DNA of 34,444 nucleotides, from contig JAIESC010000195.1 in assembly GCA_019746355.1 (NCBI GenBank), positions 1-34,444 of the forward strand, written 5' to 3'. How positions within the stretch are numbered: position 1 is the stretch's first letter; the number at the start of each line of letters is the position of its first letter. The position numbers and the translations under genes are program-made. Under the pieces are notes generated by a model. It saw only the letters and a list, made by a program, of their open reading frames with translations. It had not been told where the DNA came from and did not search any database. The stretch is from Xanthobacteraceae bacterium (GTDB taxonomy: Bacteria; Pseudomonadota; Alphaproteobacteria; Rhizobiales; Xanthobacteraceae). Positions 33,373 to 34,444 of this stretch are shown one piece after another.

Positions 33373-34112
33373 CCGACCTCCTTCAGCGATTTTCATCCGA
33401 CGCCCAGCCCGGCCATCCCAACCGGCCGCCGAAGGACGCCGCGACGCTGATCCTGCTCGACCGCAGCGGGCCCTCTCCGAAGGTGCTGATGGGCAAGCGG
33501 CACCACGGCCACGTGTTCCTGCCGGGCAAGTTCGTGTTCCCCGGCGGCAGCGTCGATCCGGCCGATCGCCAGATGACCGCGGGCGAGCCGCTTGATCCCC
33601 GCGCCGAACAAAAGCTGATGCTGGAAACCCGCCGCCCGAACGCCCGCAAGGCGCAGGCGCTGGCGCTCGCCGCGATCCGCGAGACCTTCGAGGAGACCGG
33701 CCTGCTTTTGGGCCAGAGGCGCGACAAGGCGCCCAAGGAACGCATCAAGGCCCCGCCCGGCCCGTGGCAGGCCTTTGCCGAGGCCGACGTCTTCCCGGAC
33801 CTCTCGACCGTGCATTTCATCGCCCGCGCGATCACGCCGCCGCGGCGGGCGCGGCGCTACGACACCCGCTTTTTCACGGCGGATGTCAGCGCCATCGCCC
33901 ACCGGATCGAGGGCAAGGTCGGGCCGGACGCGGAACTGGTCGAACTGGTCTGGGTGCCGCTCGACGGCATCAAGGAAAAGATCGAGCTTCTGGCGATCAC
34001 CGAGATCGTGCTGGCCGACCTCGACAGGCAACTCAAGGAGGGCTTCAGCCACGATCTCCCGGTGCCGTTCTACCGGGTCCGCGGCAGCAAAAGGGTCCGC
34101 GAATTTTTGTAA
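33369..34112 (+). CDS. Nudix hydrolase with interrupted Nudix box
   Basis: A 247-residue Nudix-fold protein. The catalytic helix is clear, AAIRETFEETGLL with Arg104, Glu105, Glu108 and Glu109, but the leading Gly element (FVFPGGSVDPADRQ, about 57-70) is separated from it by roughly 40 residues instead of the usual spacing, as in the NUDT19 type. Substrate is unknown; CoA-like or other nucleoside diphosphate derivatives are possible by that analogy. The C-terminus (LPVPFYRVRGSKRVREFL) is typical of the alphaproteobacterial group. It is translationally coupled to rnr through an ATGA overlap. A long palindromic repeat follows the stop. Confidence 0.9.
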   Translation: MTDLLQRFSSDAQPGHPNRPPKDAATLILLDRSGPSPKVLMGKRHHGHVFLPGKFVFPGGSVDPADRQMTAGEPLDPRAEQKLMLETRRPNARKAQALALAAIRETFEETGLLLGQRRDKAPKERIKAPPGPWQAFAEADVFPDLSTVHFIARAITPPRRARRYDTRFFTADVSAIAHRIEGKVGPDAELVELVWVPLDGIKEKIELLAITEIVLADLDRQLKEGFSHDLPVPFYRVRGSKRVREFL

Positions 34113-34124
34113 GGTCGCCCAACT

Positions 34125-34227
34125 CGGTCATTCCGGGGCCGGCCGAAGGCCGGAACCCGGAATCCATACTCCGCAGCAGTGGTTATGGATTCCGGGTTCG
34201 GCCCTTCGGGCCGCCCCGGAATGACCG
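34125..34227. repeat. Long palindromic repeat, copy 3 (between Nudix gene and rpmG)
   Basis: Outer arms CGGTCATTCCGG and CCGGAATGACCG enclose CCGGCC-GAA-GGCCGG, the inner stem GAACCCGGAATCCATA with TATGGATTCCGGGTTC, and CGGCCC-TTC-GGGCCG. Relative to copies 1 and 2 the inner stem has CCATA/TATGG in place of CCAGA/TCTGG, a compensatory change. It starts 12 bp after the Nudix stop. Confidence 0.95.
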
Positions 34228-34246
34228 TGGAGAGAGCCCGGTTTCC

Positions 34247-34274
34247 TTGACTTTCGCCGCCCGGTGGCTAGTTT
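34247..34274 (+). promoter_or_regulatory. Possible rpmG promoter
   Basis: TTGACT (34247-34252) followed 16 bp later by TAGTTT (34269-34274) gives a plausible housekeeping promoter about 34 bp before the rpmG ATG and right after palindromic repeat copy 3. The -10 is weak. Confidence 0.4.
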
Positions 34275-34307
34275 CCCCGCCAATCCCATCCCATTTCGAG
34301 GACCGTC

Positions 34308-34444
34308 ATGGCCAAGGCCGTCACCACCAAGATCAAGCTCGTCTCGAGCGCCGACACCGGGTTCTACTACGTCACCAAGAAGAACTCGCGCACGATGACC
34401 GAGAAGCTGAAGATGAAGAAGTACGACCCGATCGCGAAGAAGCA
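34308..34444 (+). CDS. rpmG: 50S ribosomal protein L33 (cut by window end)
   Basis: The first 45 codons of L33: [20 protein letters not shown], then [20 protein letters not shown] and PIAKK. The family protein is about 55 residues, so only the last few codons lie beyond the window. This is the Cys-less form of L33 (no CxxC pairs in the visible part), which does not need zinc. GAGGA lies 6 nt before the ATG. It follows palindromic repeat copy 3 and a possible promoter of its own. Confidence 0.97.
   Translation, partial: MAKAVTTKIKLVSSADTGFYYVTKKNSRTMTEKLKMKKYDPIAKK

Overview
This 34.4 kb window is GC-rich chromosomal DNA from an alphaproteobacterium, most likely a Rhizobiales member near Bradyrhizobiaceae/Xanthobacteraceae. 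This rests on recognisable protein families, on the core-gene order ruvX, pyrB, pyrC-like, plsY, dprA, topA, rnr, Nudix, rpmG, and on large palindromic intergenic repeats. I saw no transposase, integrase, phage gene or CRISPR array.

Left part (1-9060): a TPR protein, tRNA-Ser(GCT), a Sel1-repeat protein and a Nu-class-like glutathione transferase lie on the minus strand. A PsiF-like secreted protein lies on the plus strand. After it comes a 19-residue Lys-rich micro-ORF (3292-3351, minus) with a strong ribosome binding site, then a 588-bp gap without a protein gene. gatB follows, separated from gatCA. Next are a plus-strand pair of binding proteins (TAT-exported Bug protein plus ModA-like protein without signal peptide) and a patatin-like lipoprotein.

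Middle (9060-19390): gatC, a small CxxC protein, gatA and a small unknown protein form a minus-strand operon that, with gatB, makes the Asp/Glu-tRNA amidotransferase. A DUF3828-like exported protein is followed by five exact 36-bp tandem units. A VOC protein overlaps ruvX. A Tyr-rich exported protein and an AidB-type acyl-CoA dehydrogenase are on the minus strand. pyrB, a dihydroorotase homologue lacking the metal-binding HxH, and plsY run plus-strand.

Inserted block (19390-24900): between plsY and dprA, which I expect to be neighbours in relatives, lie an adenine deaminase, a second Bug protein, a decayed autotransporter barrel remnant, and a chemoreceptor translationally coupled to cytochrome b561. 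Two similar ~35-bp stretches flank the deaminase/Bug pair.

Right part (24900-34444): dprA, a tiny membrane ORF, an MltB-type transglycosylase, topA, rnr, a Nudix hydrolase and the start of rpmG. The most striking signal lies between the transglycosylase and topA. A promoter with an alphaproteobacterial LexA-type box (GTTC-N7-GTTC) between its -35 and -10 is followed by about 330 nt with no convincing ORF. These can fold into a five-way junction closed by a perfect 19-bp long-range helix. I propose an uncharacterised, possibly SOS-controlled, structured RNA or topA leader.

Three roughly 100-bp palindromic repeats (17308, 30886, 34125) share one fold with compensatory changes, so they behave as a structured repeat family.
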